A stretch of DNA of 64,000 nt. Origin: Alitta virens. Lineage: Eukaryota; Annelida; Polychaeta; Phyllodocida; Nereididae. The notes beneath the pieces were generated by a model. The model saw only the letters and a program-made list of their open reading frames with translations. It had not been told where the DNA came from and searched no databases. Both the position numbers and the translations under genes were made by a program. The stretch covers positions 39,338,204-39,402,203 of the forward strand of contig OW028582.1 in NCBI GenBank assembly GCA_932294295.1. Direction: 5' to 3'. Below, piece after piece: positions 63,316-64,000 of the stretch; the first letter of the stretch is position 1; the number at the start of each line of letters is the position of its first letter.

Positions 63316-64000
63316 GTAAGGAATATGGGGGTGGGGGGTCAACTTATATGCATAAGGTCCTAAGCATGTTTCTGGAGCACAATTGAAATATCCCAAACTA
63401 GCTTAAAATCATGCTCAAGAATAAATGTGTGCGAAGATATATCAACATTATAAGTATATTAACTGCTCCTGGCTAGGTGAGGTTGGCCCCTTCACCAAGA
63501 GTCATAACTATAAAATGGGTAAACTTGGACAAGGGGCTATGTCCTGATAAGGGGGTCAGGGCTCTTTCCTTATGAAAAGGCCAGCTTCATCAGGTGAAGG
63601 AGCCAGCTTCATCAGACCGAGAGCTATCAACGGGGCTTGCCATAGGGCCAAGCTTCCCATCCAGGTTCAACATGATCTCTGGTGGAGACAACAACCTATC
63701 TGGTCAGATCCAACCTCCAACCTCTTCAGTGAATGGACCCACTAAGCTGTCTTAAGCATTCTCTAACCAACTGCATCACTATGTCTGTTGCAGTCAGATA
63801 ACAATGGTTTTTAATTGGTTGGTTGCCTTCTGCCTGGCCAGGAAGGTTGGTCCTGGAAGAATGGCCCTGCACCTGAGAGGTTGGCTTGAGCCGGGAAGGT
63901 GGGCCTCTTCTTCCTACATTGGGGCTAAGTTCCTGGTGAAGGGGGCTTCAAGGATAACCCTCCCTCAGACTTCTTGGCTGAGGGGCTATACTTCCAGAGC
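63316..64000. other. LRR gene intron, more GC-rich repeat-like sequence
   Basis: Noticeably more GC-rich than the rest, with recurring words such as GCCAGCTTCATCAG (twice, near 63581-63618), GGTTGG and CTTCACC. No next exon was recognised before the window ends. It is probably a transposon-derived stretch. Confidence 0.4.

Overview
This is eukaryotic, animal-type DNA: AT-rich, with split genes bounded by GT-AG introns of roughly 0.1-9 kb and a heavy load of non-LTR retrotransposons, a DIRS-like element, small inverted-repeat transposons (MITEs), microsatellites and poly(G)/poly(C) runs. An animal 5'-3' RNA ligase of the type characterised in the lancelet, the abundance of DIRS and CR1-like elements and the overall style suggest a marine invertebrate, plausibly a deuterostome such as an echinoderm or cephalochordate. 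The species cannot be fixed from the sequence alone. I rebuilt exon structures by hand by requiring GT-AG borders and matching reading phase. Layout: 1-4291 is non-coding with a tRNA-like SINE head and a MITE (3010-3839). 4292-6430 holds the last two exons of an unrecognised single-pass membrane protein gene (+). About 6517-11970 is a 5.4 kb satellite of a 111-bp monomer with nested higher-order repeats (182, 444, 666 and 777 bp). 14353-15660 is an intronless thermolysin-like (M4) zinc metalloprotease gene (+) with an N-terminus that looks built for lipid anchoring. 17116-33872 (-) is a 12-exon (5' incomplete) ATP-dependent RNA ligase gene, whose introns have been swollen by a DIRS element (19076-22578), an intact two-ORF LINE (about 23970-28450), a decayed LINE (about 28690-32049) and a MITE (32785-33517). 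34030-39486 is a graveyard of LINE fragments, including one with a long EN-RT ORF (+). 40289-44838 (-) is a complete 12-exon diphosphomevalonate decarboxylase gene (MVD). 45198-49865 (+) is a complete 14-exon METTL17 gene, divergent from MVD across a 359-bp shared promoter. 50042-55922 (-) is a 7-exon C2H2 zinc-finger gene (about 1457 aa), tail to tail with METTL17. 56880-59990 is gene-free repeat DNA including a 466-bp tandem repeat with long palindromes. 61908-63315 and beyond (+) is the 5' part of a secreted or membrane leucine-rich-repeat gene. Functionally the genes are unrelated housekeeping and accessory genes: sterol/isoprenoid synthesis (MVD), mitochondrial ribosome assembly (METTL17), RNA sealing (RNA ligase), proteolysis (M4 peptidase), nuclear DNA binding (zinc fingers) and adhesion or receptor work (LRR). 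The only arrangement that suggests shared control is the MVD/METTL17 head-to-head pair. The most striking points are a hAT-like MITE whose 8-bp target duplication is the splice donor of MVD exon 5, the putatively acylated animal M4 protease, the RNA ligase gene with motifs I, III, IV and V visible, and the multi-order satellite. I found no CRISPR array, operon or prokaryotic-style system.
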